Shown here: positions 44,220 to 53,202 of the stretch, piece after piece
Position numbering within the stretch: position 1 is the stretch's first letter
How the letters are laid out: every line of letters begins with the position of its first letter
Notes under the pieces: generated by a model
The model's input: the letters and a program-made list of their open reading frames with translations, nothing else
The model's database searches: none
Told to the model about the DNA's origin: nothing
Position numbers and translations under genes: made by a program
Origin: JAOPZW01 sp963788935
Lineage (GTDB): Bacteria; Actinomycetota; Thermoleophilia; Solirubrobacterales; Solirubrobacteraceae
Length of the DNA stretch: 64,000 bases
Direction: 5' to 3'
Assembly (NCBI GenBank): GCA_963788935.1
Contig: CAWBIM010000006.1
Location: 744,001 to 808,000 of the forward strand

Positions 44220-45464
44220 TCACGCCGCCACGGTGACCCCGAGGGCCTCGGCCGCGGCGCCGCGCCGTGGCGAGGTCCCCGGCCCGGGTTCGACCGGGAG
44301 GACCGCGCGGACCTGCGTGCCCTCGCCGGGTGCGGTGCGCAACTCGAGGCGCCCGCCGACGGCGACGACGCGCTCGTTCACCGCGGCGAGGCCGAGGTGG
44401 CCCTGTCCGAGGGCCTCGGCCCGGCGGCCGGCGGCCATGCCGCAGCCGTCGTCCAGACAGCACACCACGACGCCGTCGCGGGTGGCGTCCACCGACAGCG
44501 CGACCGTCCGCGCCCCGGCGTGGCGGGCCGCGTTGGTCAGCAGCTCGCGGCCGATCGCGAACACGAGGCCCTCGTCGGCTCCGGCGGCCGCCGCGGCGGC
44601 GGTCACGACCACGACGGGACGCGCGTCGTCCTCCAGTTCGAGTCCCTCGGCGACGGCCGACAGTGCGGCCCCGAGGCCGGCGGCCTCGAGCTGGTGGGGG
44701 TGGAGGCGGAAGATCTCGGCTCGCAGCCGGGCGACGACGTCGGCGACCGCCGCGTCGGCGCGGTCGAGGTACTCGGCCCGTCCACGCCGCACCACCTTGA
44801 GGTCCTGACGGGCGCTGAGCAGGCCCTGGACGAGCTCGTCGTGGAGCATGTACGCGAGCTCGCGCCGGGCGCGCGCCTCAGCGGCCAGGGCCTGCGCGAC
44901 GAGCGAGCGGCGACTCTCGGCGAGCTCGCGGATCCGCGCGGAGCGCCGGGTGAGGAAGGCCGAGAGCGTGACCGCGAGGGCGGCGCGCCAGGTCACGTCG
45001 AGGGTGTGCACCGCGACCAGCCGCGCGGGCACCTCGTGGTCGAAGGTCGGGCTCGCCACCGCCGCGGCGACGAATCCGGCAACCGACAGCGCCGCGAGGC
45101 CCGCGGTCCGACGTGGCCCGGCGACGAACGCCGCGACGAGGACCGGGACGGAGAGGGCGAAGCGCATGTCGGCCGTCGCTCCGCCCTCCTCGAGGAGGAG
45201 GAGCACCAGCAGGAGGACGTCGGCGACGGCGAACGGGCCGGCCGCGACGGGCCGCCGCGCCGCCGCGACGGCGGCCAGCGACGCGACGGCGAAGACCGCG
45301 TAGACGCCCAGGACGGGCTCGGCGAGCGGCAGGTCGGCCACCTCGCGCGAGGACTCGAGCGCCTCGGCCGCGAGCAGCAGCGGGACCAGTGCGACGCGCG
45401 CGAGCGCCGCCACGAGGGCCGGCGCCCGGCCCTCGTCGCGGATGGCATTGAGCGCCCCGGTCAC
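44220..45464 (-). CDS. NarL-type sensor histidine kinase
   Basis: 414 aa from GTG 45464. An N-terminal domain of about six to seven membrane segments (MASE-like, ~1-160) precedes HisKA_3 (YMLHDELVQGLLSARQDL, phospho-His in LHDELVQ) and a HATPase (GRELLTNAARHAGA, DDGCGMAAGRRAEALGQGHLGL). It is coupled to the response regulator by GTGA. Signal unknown. Confidence 0.88.
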   Translation of the reverse strand: MTGALNAIRDEGRAPALVAALARVALVPLLLAAEALESSREVADLPLAEPVLGVYAVFAVASLAAVAAARRPVAAGPFAVADVLLLVLLLLEEGGATADMRFALSVPVLVAAFVAGPRRTAGLAALSVAGFVAAAVASPTFDHEVPARLVAVHTLDVTWRAALAVTLSAFLTRRSARIRELAESRRSLVAQALAAEARARRELAYMLHDELVQGLLSARQDLKVVRRGRAEYLDRADAAVADVVARLRAEIFRLHPHQLEAAGLGAALSAVAEGLELEDDARPVVVVTAAAAAAGADEGLVFAIGRELLTNAARHAGARTVALSVDATRDGVVVCCLDDGCGMAAGRRAEALGQGHLGLAAVNERVVAVGGRLELRTAPGEGTQVRAVLPVEPGPGTSPRRGAAAEALGVTVAA

Positions 45465-46102
45465 GCGACCAGGCCCCGGCGCATCGCCTCGGCGACCATC
45501 GCGGCGCGGTCGGCGACGCCGAGCTTGCGGTAGACGCGCTGCAGGTAGGTCTTGACCGTCGCGGGGCCGATCCCGAGCGCGTCGGCGATCTCCGGGCCGC
45601 TCAGGCCCTGCGCGGTGAGGCGCATGACCTCCCGTTCGCGTGGCCCGAAGCGCTCGCGCCGCTCGCCCTCGCGCCGCAGGTGGCCCATGAGCGCGCCCGG
45701 CAGCGCCGCGGAGACGACGAGCTCGCCCGCCACAGCGGAAACGATCGCGTCGGCGATCTCGTCGCGGTCGGTGTCCTTCGAGAGATAGCCGGCGGCGCCC
45801 GCGCTCAGGGCCCGGTGCACGAGCGCCCCGTCCTCGTAGGCCGACAGGAACAGCACCCGCGTGCGGCAGCCGGCCGCGCGCACCGCTTCGAGGATCGCGA
45901 TGCCGTCGGGGTCGGGCATCCGGACGTCGAGCAGGGCCGCGTCGGGGCGCTCGGCGAGGATCGCGTCGCGCGCGGTCCGCCCGTCCGCGCACGCGGCGAG
46001 AAGCACGAACTCGGGGCGCTGGGCGATCGCGTCGACCAGGCCCGAGCGGTAGACGGGATGGTCGTCGGCGAGCACGAGTCGGATGGGCTCGGCGGGCGAC
46101 AT
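45461..46102 (-). CDS. NarL/LuxR-family response regulator
   Basis: 213 aa from ATG 46102; longer starts lack homology. Receiver with LADDHPVYRSGL and phospho-Asp in ALLDVRMPDPDG; C-terminal LuxR helix-turn-helix FGPREREVMRLTAQGLSGPEIADALGIGPATVKTYLQRVYRKLGV. Pairs with the kinase immediately downstream. Divergent from the RTX-repeat gene across a region with a direct repeat and an inverted repeat. Confidence 0.9.
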   Translation of the reverse strand: MSPAEPIRLVLADDHPVYRSGLVDAIAQRPEFVLLAACADGRTARDAILAERPDAALLDVRMPDPDGIAILEAVRAAGCRTRVLFLSAYEDGALVHRALSAGAAGYLSKDTDRDEIADAIVSAVAGELVVSAALPGALMGHLRREGERRERFGPREREVMRLTAQGLSGPEIADALGIGPATVKTYLQRVYRKLGVADRAAMVAEAMRRGLVA

Positions 46103-46158
46103 GACTGCGAGCGTAGGCCGCGCCCCAGGCGGCGGTGAGGTCCGTCCCCGCAGACCCC

Positions 46159-46200
46159 GTGCCTGAATGCGCAGCATGCTCGTGAGCGGCATTCAGGCAC
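46159..46200. promoter_or_regulatory. 12-bp inverted repeat between response regulator and RTX-like gene
   Basis: GTGCCTGAATGC (46159-46170) and its exact reverse complement (46189-46200), separated by 18 bases, lie in the divergent promoter. Its right arm overlaps the PHO-like direct repeat, so the site may be read by two regulators. Confidence 0.5.
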
Positions 46201-46208
46201 CGTTCACC
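46191..46208 (+). promoter_or_regulatory. PHO-box-like direct repeat (RTX-like gene)
   Basis: ATTCAGG-CACC-GTTCACC, 11-bp spacing, like those at 42865, 49120 and 53203. It lies 87 bases before the RTX-like gene. Confidence 0.55.
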
Positions 46209-46294
46209 CGCGGTCCGCAGCATGACGTCCGTGAGCGCCGGTCGGGCCCGGCGCCCACTGGTCGTGCCAAAACCACCTCATCGGGAGGACGAAC

Positions 46295-46873
46295 ATGAAG
46301 CGACTGCTTCTCGTGCTGTGCCTGTGCGGACTCGGGGCCCTCGCGGCCGGGGCCGTCACGGTCCAGGCCGACGATGGCCACCACCGCTCCGGTGACGACC
46401 ACGCCGCCTGTACGACGACCGGCGGCGGGGATGACCAGGGCGACGACAACGGCGGTGACCGGCAGGGCACCGACCAGGACGATGACCGGCACGGGTCGGG
46501 CTCCGACGACGTGATGGACGGCAAGGCGGGTGACGACGACCTCTCCGGCGCGGCCGGTGACGACGACCTGTGTGGCGACGATGGCGACGACCATCTCGCC
46601 GGGGGCTCCGGAGACGACCGCATCTCCGGCGGCCGCGGCGACGACGTCGAGAACGGCCAGGCCGGCGACGACGACCTCGAGGGCGACGCCGGCGACGACC
46701 GCATCACCGGTGGCCAGGGCGTCGACACGATCCTCGCCGGCGCGGGCAACGACCGCATCCTCGCCCGCGACCATCGGCGCGACCACATCTCGTGCGGCAC
46801 CGGCGACGACACCGTGGTCGCCGACCGCGATGACAGCGTCGCGGCGAGCTGCGAGCACGTCAGCCGCCGCTGA
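46295..46873 (+). CDS. Secreted calcium-binding repeat (RTX-like) protein
   Basis: 192 aa. Signal peptide RLLLVLCLCGLGALAAGAVTVQA, an Asp/Gly-rich low-complexity stretch, then eight or so nonapeptide-like repeats of the type GDDDLSGAAGDD, GSGDDRISGGRGDD, which form calcium-binding beta-rolls. It ends in a cysteine pair (ISCGTGDD, ASCEHV). No enzymatic domain. Perhaps an extracellular matrix or surface protein. Confidence 0.85.
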   Translation: MKRLLLVLCLCGLGALAAGAVTVQADDGHHRSGDDHAACTTTGGGDDQGDDNGGDRQGTDQDDDRHGSGSDDVMDGKAGDDDLSGAAGDDDLCGDDGDDHLAGGSGDDRISGGRGDDVENGQAGDDDLEGDAGDDRITGGQGVDTILAGAGNDRILARDHRRDHISCGTGDDTVVADRDDSVAASCEHVSRR

Positions 46874-46880
46874 CCCTCCG

Positions 46881-46932
46881 GCCTGCACCGGTCGGGGCCG
46901 GGCCGACGGGCCCGGCCCCGACCGGTGCAGGC
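46881..46932. terminator. Bidirectional terminator with 24-bp perfect stem
   Basis: 24 paired bases around a GACG loop with no mismatch, between the convergent RTX-like gene and the flippase-like gene. Unusually long and GC-rich; no T-tract on either strand. Confidence 0.75.
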
Positions 46933-46947
46933 CGACCGCCGCCCGGC

Positions 46948-47976
46948 TCAGGCAACCGCGACGGGCGCGGGCACGGGGCGCGGCCGGAGCGCGCCGAGCG
47001 CCGGTCGCGCGCCCGCCAGCAGCGGGAACCACAGCTCGGCGACGCGGAAGAGGAGGGCGGCGGCGGCAGCAGCGGCGAGCGTCGTCCCGGAGTGGTGGAG
47101 GGTCGCGACGAGCCCGGCGTCGACCGCGCCGAGGCCGGCGGGCAGCACGCTGACGGTCGAGAGCAGCGCGACGATGCCGTAGCTCTCGACCGCGGCGTCG
47201 GGGGCGGCCGGTGCGCCGACGGCACGCAGCGAGACCCACAGCCAGGCGATGCGCACGACCTCGAGCACGAGCGCCCAGGCGGCTGTGCGCAGCAGCGGCC
47301 GCGGGTGCGCCACGGCCCCGCGCAGTGCGCCCGCGAACGCGGGGGCATGGGCGCGCAGCCCGTCCAGGCGCCGCCAGCGCGGCAGGCGGGCCGGGTGGCG
47401 CGCGGCGAGCCAGAGCACCCCGAGGTGCCCGATGCGGGAGGCGAAGAACAGCGCGCCGCCCGCGACGACGAGCCGTGAGGCATGGCCGTCGACGGCGACG
47501 AGCACGAGCGCGACGAGGACCACGGCAGCGGAGCAGACGTGCGCGATCTCGCGGCCGAGGACGTACGCCGCCGAGCGCGCCGCGCCGCCGACGGATGGAT
47601 CGCGGTGGCCGGCGAGCAGCACGGCCAGCCCGGCCGCGCCGCCGGACTTGGCGGCGAGGTTCGCGGCGTGGATGCCGGCGGCGACCCGGATCGCCTCCCA
47701 GTGCCCGAACCGCGCGCCGACCGTCGCCTGCCCGGCCCGGAGCAGGCCCCCGTGCAGCAGCGGACCCGCCGCGGCGAGCCCGAGCAGCACGACGAGCCAC
47801 CCGGGATGCGCGTCGCCGAGCACGCCGACGGTGGCGGCCGCGTGGCGCGCATGGGCGCTGGCGATCGCCGCCAGAACGCCGATGACGAGGACGGCGAGCG
47901 CGAGCGGCCCGGCCGCAGGCGCGCGGGCCACGCGCCGCGCGAGGGTCCGAGCGCGATCGGTGGCCCGGGTGCTCAT
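46948..47976 (-). CDS. Flippase-like membrane protein (LPG synthase TM/UPF0104)
   Basis: 342 aa from ATG 47976 with 7-8 membrane segments. The pattern (AGIHAANLAAKSGGAAGLAVLLAGHRD, LPAGLGAVDAGLVATLHHSGTTLAAAAAAALLFRVAELW) is that of lysylphosphatidylglycerol synthase transmembrane regions without a catalytic C-terminus, i.e. lipid flippase-like. ATGA-coupled to a second protein of the same family. Confidence 0.75.
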   Translation of the reverse strand: MSTRATDRARTLARRVARAPAAGPLALAVLVIGVLAAIASAHARHAAATVGVLGDAHPGWLVVLLGLAAAGPLLHGGLLRAGQATVGARFGHWEAIRVAAGIHAANLAAKSGGAAGLAVLLAGHRDPSVGGAARSAAYVLGREIAHVCSAAVVLVALVLVAVDGHASRLVVAGGALFFASRIGHLGVLWLAARHPARLPRWRRLDGLRAHAPAFAGALRGAVAHPRPLLRTAAWALVLEVVRIAWLWVSLRAVGAPAAPDAAVESYGIVALLSTVSVLPAGLGAVDAGLVATLHHSGTTLAAAAAAALLFRVAELWFPLLAGARPALGALRPRPVPAPVAVA

Positions 47977-48992
47977 GCGGTGCCCTCGACCGCGGCCGAG
48001 CGGGATCGCCGGCGGATGAGGCCCTCGCCCAGGAGGGCCGGGGCGCCCATCAGCACCGCCGTGGCGACCTCGACGACTTGCAGGACGACGCCGTAAGCGA
48101 GCGCCGTTGTGGCCGAGACGCCGTAGGCGGCGCCGAGGACCGCCACGCACGCGGCCTGGAAGACGCCGATGTTCGAGGGCGTGACGGGCACGGCCGCGGT
48201 GACGTTGACGGCGAAGAGGACGGCCGCCGCGGCGCCCGCGCCGACCCGGTGGCCGAGCCCGAACGCGTCGAGCAGCGCCCAGCAGGACAGCCACTGCAGG
48301 GTCCAGGCCCCAGCCTGTGCGCCGACGGCCTCGACGGTGCGGTGGGGCGACCGGAACACTGCGAGGCCTGTCCGGGCCTGGGCGAGTACCGCCTGCGTCC
48401 GCGCCGCGAGCCGCCCGCGGCCCACGGCGCGCACGACGAACGGGGCCGAGGCGCCCACGGCGATCGCGGCGGCGGCGGCGCCGATCGTCGTGGGGGACGG
48501 TGATGGCCGGCCGAGCGACGCCACGCTCGTGGTGACCGCGAGCGCGCCCAGGCCGGCCAGCGTGCCGAGATTGATGAGCGTCTGCGACACGATCGTCCCG
48601 AGGACGAGCGGAAGCGCCGCGCCGGGCGGCGTGGACAGATGCCGGGTCATGACCATCGCGCGGGCCGGCTCGCCGGCCCGCCCGGGGACCGTCGCCGAGA
48701 GCAGGACGCCGATCGATGTCGCCCGCAGCACCGCGCCGAGGTGGACGGCGGAGCCGGGCAGCGCGGCGGCCAGGATCGCCCGCCAGGACACGGCGCGGCC
48801 CGTCATCGCCAGGCACATGAGCGCCAGGGCGACGGCGAGCCAGGTCGGGTCGGCGGCGAGCACCCCGTCCGCGATCCGTCCGGCGCCGAGATGGCGCACG
48901 GTGAGCACCGCGCCCACCGCCGCGGCCGCGAGGAGGATGGCCGAGGCGATGGACGCGATGCGGTGCCGGGGCACGTCTGCAGCGTGGCGCAC
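47973..48992 (-). CDS. Flippase-like membrane protein (LPG synthase TM/UPF0104)
   Basis: 339 aa, 7-8 membrane segments, with RAVSWRAILAAALPGS, ATSIGVLLSATVPGRAGEPARA and VPVTPSNIGVFQAACVAVLGAAYGVS, all hallmarks of the UPF0104 family. The two tandem paralogues could form a heteromeric lipid transporter. The divergent methyltransferase gene may act on the same lipid. Confidence 0.8.
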   Translation of the reverse strand: MRHAADVPRHRIASIASAILLAAAAVGAVLTVRHLGAGRIADGVLAADPTWLAVALALMCLAMTGRAVSWRAILAAALPGSAVHLGAVLRATSIGVLLSATVPGRAGEPARAMVMTRHLSTPPGAALPLVLGTIVSQTLINLGTLAGLGALAVTTSVASLGRPSPSPTTIGAAAAAIAVGASAPFVVRAVGRGRLAARTQAVLAQARTGLAVFRSPHRTVEAVGAQAGAWTLQWLSCWALLDAFGLGHRVGAGAAAAVLFAVNVTAAVPVTPSNIGVFQAACVAVLGAAYGVSATTALAYGVVLQVVEVATAVLMGAPALLGEGLIRRRSRSAAVEGTA

Positions 48993-49119
48993 GGACCTGG
49001 CAGCGACCTGAACACGGCGGGTCGCGGCGGGCCGGCCGTGACGCCTCAGGGCAGGCGGAACGGGACGCTCACGACCGCACCGCGGCGGTCCGCCGCCGCG
49101 CCCGCCGGCCTTCCGCGGC

Positions 49120-49137
49120 GTTCAGGAACCGTTCACG
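49120..49137 (+). promoter_or_regulatory. PHO-box-like direct repeat (methyltransferase gene)
   Basis: GTTCAGG-AACC-GTTCACG at 11-bp spacing. It ends only 7 bases before the chosen ATG, so either transcription begins inside the annotated gene or the start is further in. Confidence 0.55.
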
Positions 49138-49144
49138 TCAGACG

Positions 49145-50005
49145 ATGGACCCTCTGGCCGTGCCCACCCAGGATCGGACTCGCAGCCTCGGTGAGATCGA
49201 GGAGCTCCTGGCGGCCGCCGGTGGCGTCGAGGCCGCGATACGCGTGCTGGTCGCGCTCGGCGAGCCGATCGACGTGCTCGAGGTCGGCTTCGGCCACGGT
49301 CGGGCACTGCTCGAGCTCGCGTGGCGCCTGCGCGATCATCCGGTCAACTTCCACGGCGTCGACATCGGCTACAAGTCGCTCGTCCGGTGCCGCGAGGACC
49401 TGCGCGACGTCGCCCAGGAATGGAACATCATTCCGGCTCCGGAGCTCGACGCGTTCGAGCTTCCGCACATCGCCTTCTACGACGCGACCACCCTGGAGCT
49501 TCCCGATGAGTCGATGGACCTCGTCTTCTCCGCGGTGACGATCCGCTTCATGCGCGACAAGGCGCGCCACATCGAGGAGGTGTGCCGCGTCCTGCGCCCG
49601 GGCGGCCGGGCGATCCTCCATGTCGGCGAGGCGAACTGGGACTACCCGTGGGGGCCCGTCGCGGCCGAGCCGCTGCTCACGCCGCACACGTCCCGGCTCG
49701 TGCTGCGCCACGGCGACCAGCTCGTCCCGCTCGGCGCGTACCTGAAGCTGTTCGAGGACGACGTCTTCCGGTTCACCCTCACGCCGCAGACCCGCTGTCT
49801 GGTCATCGTCGACAAGCTCCGCTCGGGCACGCTCGAGCTCGGTCTCGTGCTCGACGACGACCTCACCATGAACGGCCGGAAGGTCCCGCTGCGCAATCGC
49901 CACGGCGACGTCCGGGGCGGGGTCCGCAGTGTCTACGACGTCGGGGCCGACGCGTATGCGCGGTTGGCCGCGACGCTGTCCGGTCCGGCTCAGGTCGCCG
50001 GCTGA
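49145..50005 (+). CDS. Class I SAM-dependent methyltransferase
   Basis: 286 aa. Motif I reads IDVLEVGFGHGRALLELAWRL; motif II-like FHGVDIGYKSL; motif IV/post-I ESMDLVFSAVTIRFM and RVLRPGGRAILHVGEANW. The C-terminal ~90 residues are unusual for the core fold and may bind substrate. Lies divergent to the two lipid-flippase-like genes; a lipid or small-molecule acceptor is a guess. ATG 49145 is used, but GTG 49160 is possible given the upstream operator. Confidence 0.8.
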   Translation: MDPLAVPTQDRTRSLGEIEELLAAAGGVEAAIRVLVALGEPIDVLEVGFGHGRALLELAWRLRDHPVNFHGVDIGYKSLVRCREDLRDVAQEWNIIPAPELDAFELPHIAFYDATTLELPDESMDLVFSAVTIRFMRDKARHIEEVCRVLRPGGRAILHVGEANWDYPWGPVAAEPLLTPHTSRLVLRHGDQLVPLGAYLKLFEDDVFRFTLTPQTRCLVIVDKLRSGTLELGLVLDDDLTMNGRKVPLRNRHGDVRGGVRSVYDVGADAYARLAATLSGPAQVAG

Positions 50006-50487
50006 TCCGCGCGCCGGCGGCGCCACAGGCCGAGCGCCGGCCCCAGCGCGAGGAAGCACGCGACCACCGCGGCCGCCTCGACGCCGGCCGTCAGGAACGC
50101 GCCGCCGACCGTCGCGTGCTCGGCGCGGTCGCGGAGGAACGCGCCCGTCGCGGCGAGGCCAGTCGTCACGAGCAACAGCTGCGCGGGGCGGAGGTCCCTG
50201 ACGGGGAGGGGGACGAGCCGCCGTACATGCGAGCGGTGAGCGGACCGCGGCCGCGTCACACCGTCGAGCCGTCGCGCGAGCCACCGCGCGCGCAGCACGG
50301 CGCCGCCGGCGCGGTCGCACCGGTCGACGCCCCGTGGACCACCGCCAGCGTCGATCCGCCGGTGGCCCGGACGACGAGCACGGCGGCGGCCGTGGAGCGC
50401 ACGCCGCGCCGGGTAGGAAGCGGCGGCGGGCGCGACGACGAAGCGGAGCGCAGCCTGAGTTGGGTAGGCACGGTCGACGGGCGTCAT
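49990..50487 (-). CDS. Small membrane protein, uncertain
   Basis: 165 aa from an internal ATG. Only the last ~70 residues look protein-like: two hydrophobic segments (AQLLLVTTGLAATGAFL and VEAAAVVACFLALGPALGL) ending in an Arg cluster and overlapping the methyltransferase 3' end. The N-terminal half is Arg-rich and could be out of frame. No family recognised. Confidence 0.3.
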   Translation of the reverse strand: MTPVDRAYPTQAALRFVVAPAAASYPARRALHGRRRARRPGHRRIDAGGGPRGVDRCDRAGGAVLRARWLARRLDGVTRPRSAHRSHVRRLVPLPVRDLRPAQLLLVTTGLAATGAFLRDRAEHATVGGAFLTAGVEAAAVVACFLALGPALGLWRRRRADQPAT

Positions 50488-50726
50488 CGCTCTCACCCGA
50501 GCACCCGCTCGACGGCGGTCGCGAACGCGCGCCATTCGCGTCGCGACGCCGTCAGAGGCAGTCGACAGCGCCCCGCCCGTGTCCACCGACCGGGTGACGC
50601 GGGCTGCGTGAACCCGGCTCATCACTCCTCGTCTTCGAGCCTTCCAGCGCCACCCCGGCGCCCGTAGAACGTGATGGCGCCCCCACTCCACCCTCACGTG
50701 GCCGCTCGACGGCAGGGAGACATCGC

Positions 50727-52433
50727 ATGACCGTTTCGTTTCACCGCTTTCGCGGCGCGGATGCCCGCGCGCCGCACCCCGATCACCGACCGCCGAGGCG
50801 CCGGCGGGCCGCGCTCATCGCGCTCCTGAGCCTGCTCCTGCTCGCCGCCGGCGCCGTCGTCGCCTCCGCCAAGGGCGGGGGCGGCACGGCCAAGCCGCCC
50901 ACCAAGGGCGTCGTCGCGCCGAACCCGATCCCGACGCTTCCCGACCCGGCCTTCTCGGTCGCGCCGGGCCTGATTCGCGGTTTCGACGAGACCGGGTTCA
51001 TCCAGGATGCGACGGTGAGCGCCGACAACAGCGCCTGCCCGGACGTGGCCGAACAGAGCCGCTGGGGCGGCTCGATCACGATGAACGGCACGAAGATCAC
51101 GGTGCCGTGCAACATGATCGTCCAGATGCCGGCCAACACCCTCACGTGGGCGGACGTCGTCGGTAAGGCCGGCGCTCCGTCGCTCACCCTGAAGGACGGC
51201 GGCTACCCGTCGTTCGAGATGCGCGTCGTCGGCAACATCGTCGACGGCAAGCACATCGCGGGCCTCATGTTCGCCTCGCAGCAGTCGACCAACGGCGGCA
51301 GTGGCACGATCAGCCGCATCGACTACGCCACCGGCGAGATCCACGTCGACACCGGCGACCCGAGCAGCCCGGCGGTCCTGCAGATCAACGACCCGCACGG
51401 CCGCTTCGGCCGCGCCCAGAGCCCCGACTCGCGCTTCAGCGTCGACGACCAGAACCCGACCATCCACGCCGGCACCGGCTACCCGCTGTGCGTGCCGCGG
51501 ACCGACCCGGCCACGGCGGACGATCCGCTCTGCCCGCAGGCCAACCGTCCGAAGCCGGCCGGCGCCGGGCGTCACTGCCGCAACTTCACCGACGCGGGCG
51601 TCGTCCCGCTGCCGGCGAGCGGCGAGCTCAGCCAGCCGCGCGCGGGCCAGGTCTACTGCTCGATGTGGGTCATGCCCAGCGTCGCGGCTCGTGCCGCCGG
51701 CGACCCGGACCCGCGCCAGCAGGCCCCGTTCGAGGTCGGCGACCAGATCACGTGGTCGGGGACGCTGATGCCCGGCACGGGCACCATCTCCGTGCACACG
51801 ATCGAGGCCAACCTCGGGATCTACACCCAGCCCGGCACGCAGCCGAGCTACCTCGCCATCGGCGAGTTCGGGGTCGGCAGCGCGGACCCCAACGCGACCG
51901 CGGTCAGCGGCGTCGCGCAGGAGACCCAGGACCGGATCTTCCTCGAGGCCGAGACGACCGACGTCCGCACGCCGGTCGACATCTACCTCCAGGACGTGGA
52001 CCCGGCGACCGGGGCCGTGAAGAACCGCTGGGTGACGCCCTGGGAGATGACCGGCGAGAACCAGGCCGGCAACCCGAGCGGCGGCATCACGACGCAGTTC
52101 ACCGGCGCCCAGCCGCAGCGCGCCCGGCTGCGGGCGACGAAGGCGCCGCTCGGGCTGCTGAGCCAGCCGACGCGGACGATCCGCGTCGCCGTGCGGTCGC
52201 TGTGCCCGCCGCAGGCCGACCAGGCCGCGCTCGACACGTGCCTGAACAACGCGCCGACCGTGGCCAACGGCCTGCAGGCCGGCGAGTACACCGCCCCGAC
52301 GTTCGAGTTCATCTTCCCCGAGAACGTCCTCCCCGGTGACTCCGCGGTGCCCAACGACCTGTGGCACCTGCCCTTCCTGCGCAACGGCGAGGGCGCGGGC
52401 AACGTCGGACCGCTCGAGCCCGCCCCGTGGTGA
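50727..52433 (+). CDS. Secreted protein of unknown function
   Basis: 568 aa. A long n-region with RRRR precedes a hydrophobic stretch (AALIALLSLLLLAAGAVVASA), a signal peptide or anchor. The mature part is beta-rich with several cysteine-containing segments (SACPDVAEQ, TVPCNMIV, PLCVPRTD, RHCRNFTD, YCSMWV, SLCPPQAD, DTCLNN), probably disulfide-linked. No enzyme motif seen. It precedes another secreted protein with start/stop overlap, so the two may be a pair. Confidence 0.7.
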   Translation: MTVSFHRFRGADARAPHPDHRPPRRRRAALIALLSLLLLAAGAVVASAKGGGGTAKPPTKGVVAPNPIPTLPDPAFSVAPGLIRGFDETGFIQDATVSADNSACPDVAEQSRWGGSITMNGTKITVPCNMIVQMPANTLTWADVVGKAGAPSLTLKDGGYPSFEMRVVGNIVDGKHIAGLMFASQQSTNGGSGTISRIDYATGEIHVDTGDPSSPAVLQINDPHGRFGRAQSPDSRFSVDDQNPTIHAGTGYPLCVPRTDPATADDPLCPQANRPKPAGAGRHCRNFTDAGVVPLPASGELSQPRAGQVYCSMWVMPSVAARAAGDPDPRQQAPFEVGDQITWSGTLMPGTGTISVHTIEANLGIYTQPGTQPSYLAIGEFGVGSADPNATAVSGVAQETQDRIFLEAETTDVRTPVDIYLQDVDPATGAVKNRWVTPWEMTGENQAGNPSGGITTQFTGAQPQRARLRATKAPLGLLSQPTRTIRVAVRSLCPPQADQAALDTCLNNAPTVANGLQAGEYTAPTFEFIFPENVLPGDSAVPNDLWHLPFLRNGEGAGNVGPLEPAPW

Positions 52434-53170
52434 GGCGCTTGCGCGCCGCGGCCGTCGCGACGCTGGGGCTCGCCGCCCTGGCGCTCGCGACGGCCGGCCC
52501 CCCGGCCGTCGCCGGGGGGCCCGCCGCGGGCCCGACACCCGCGGGCGTGGCGCTGCCGCCGGACTTCCCGGCCGACGTGCCGCTCCCGCCGGGCGAGCTG
52601 CAGGCGGCGACCGGCGGCGGCGGGCAGTGGAGCGTCCTGCTGCTCGAGTCCGGCTCCGCCGCGGCCGTCCACAGCTCGGCGGTCGCGTTCTACGGCGGCC
52701 ACGGGTTCGTCGCCGAGACCGACTCGGTGCTGCACGACGCCCGTCACCGCATCACGATCGTGGTCCAGAACCGCGACCACAGCCCGAACGCGACGTTCCT
52801 CGCCATCGGGGTCACGACGCTCTCGCCGGGCGCGGCGCCGGCGCCGACCCCGCCGGCGCCGGGCGTCTCGGTGAGGCTCGCGGCGCGGCTCGGCGGACGG
52901 GCGCACGCGACGCTCGCCCTCACCGGCCGGCGGGCGTGCTGGCGGCTCACCGGGCTCGGGAGCGCGGCCGGCCTGCGGGCGGTCGCCGTACGGCGAGGGG
53001 CCCACGGCCCTGTGGTGCTGCGGCTCGGGCGTCGCGTTCGCCGTTCGGGCTGCGTGAGCGTCCCGGCCACGGTGGCCGACGCGCTCGCGAGCCGCACGGG
53101 GAATCTGTGGCTCACAGTGACGCGCCGCGCCCACCGCGGGACGCTCCGCGGCCGCCTGGCCGCGGTCTGA
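52430..53170 (+). CDS. Secreted protein of unknown function
   Basis: 246 aa from GTG 52430 (overlaps the previous stop by 4 bases). N-terminal signal peptide (LRAAAVATLGLAALALATAGPPAVA). It then shows a small alpha/beta domain (LPPDFPADVPLPPGELQAATGG, AVAFYGGHGFV, HRITIVVQNRD) and a C-terminal Arg-rich region with two cysteines. Family not recognised. Confidence 0.65.
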   Translation: MRRLRAAAVATLGLAALALATAGPPAVAGGPAAGPTPAGVALPPDFPADVPLPPGELQAATGGGGQWSVLLLESGSAAAVHSSAVAFYGGHGFVAETDSVLHDARHRITIVVQNRDHSPNATFLAIGVTTLSPGAAPAPTPPAPGVSVRLAARLGGRAHATLALTGRRACWRLTGLGSAAGLRAVAVRRGAHGPVVLRLGRRVRRSGCVSVPATVADALASRTGNLWLTVTRRAHRGTLRGRLAAV

Positions 53171-53202
53171 CCGGGCCGGCGCGGAGCCGAGCCGCCGGGC
53201 GC

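Noticed and set aside
46948..48816. 622-residue frame upstream of the flippase-like gene
   Set aside because: Its N-terminal half is an Arg-rich shadow of the second flippase-like gene; the real start is ATG 47976.
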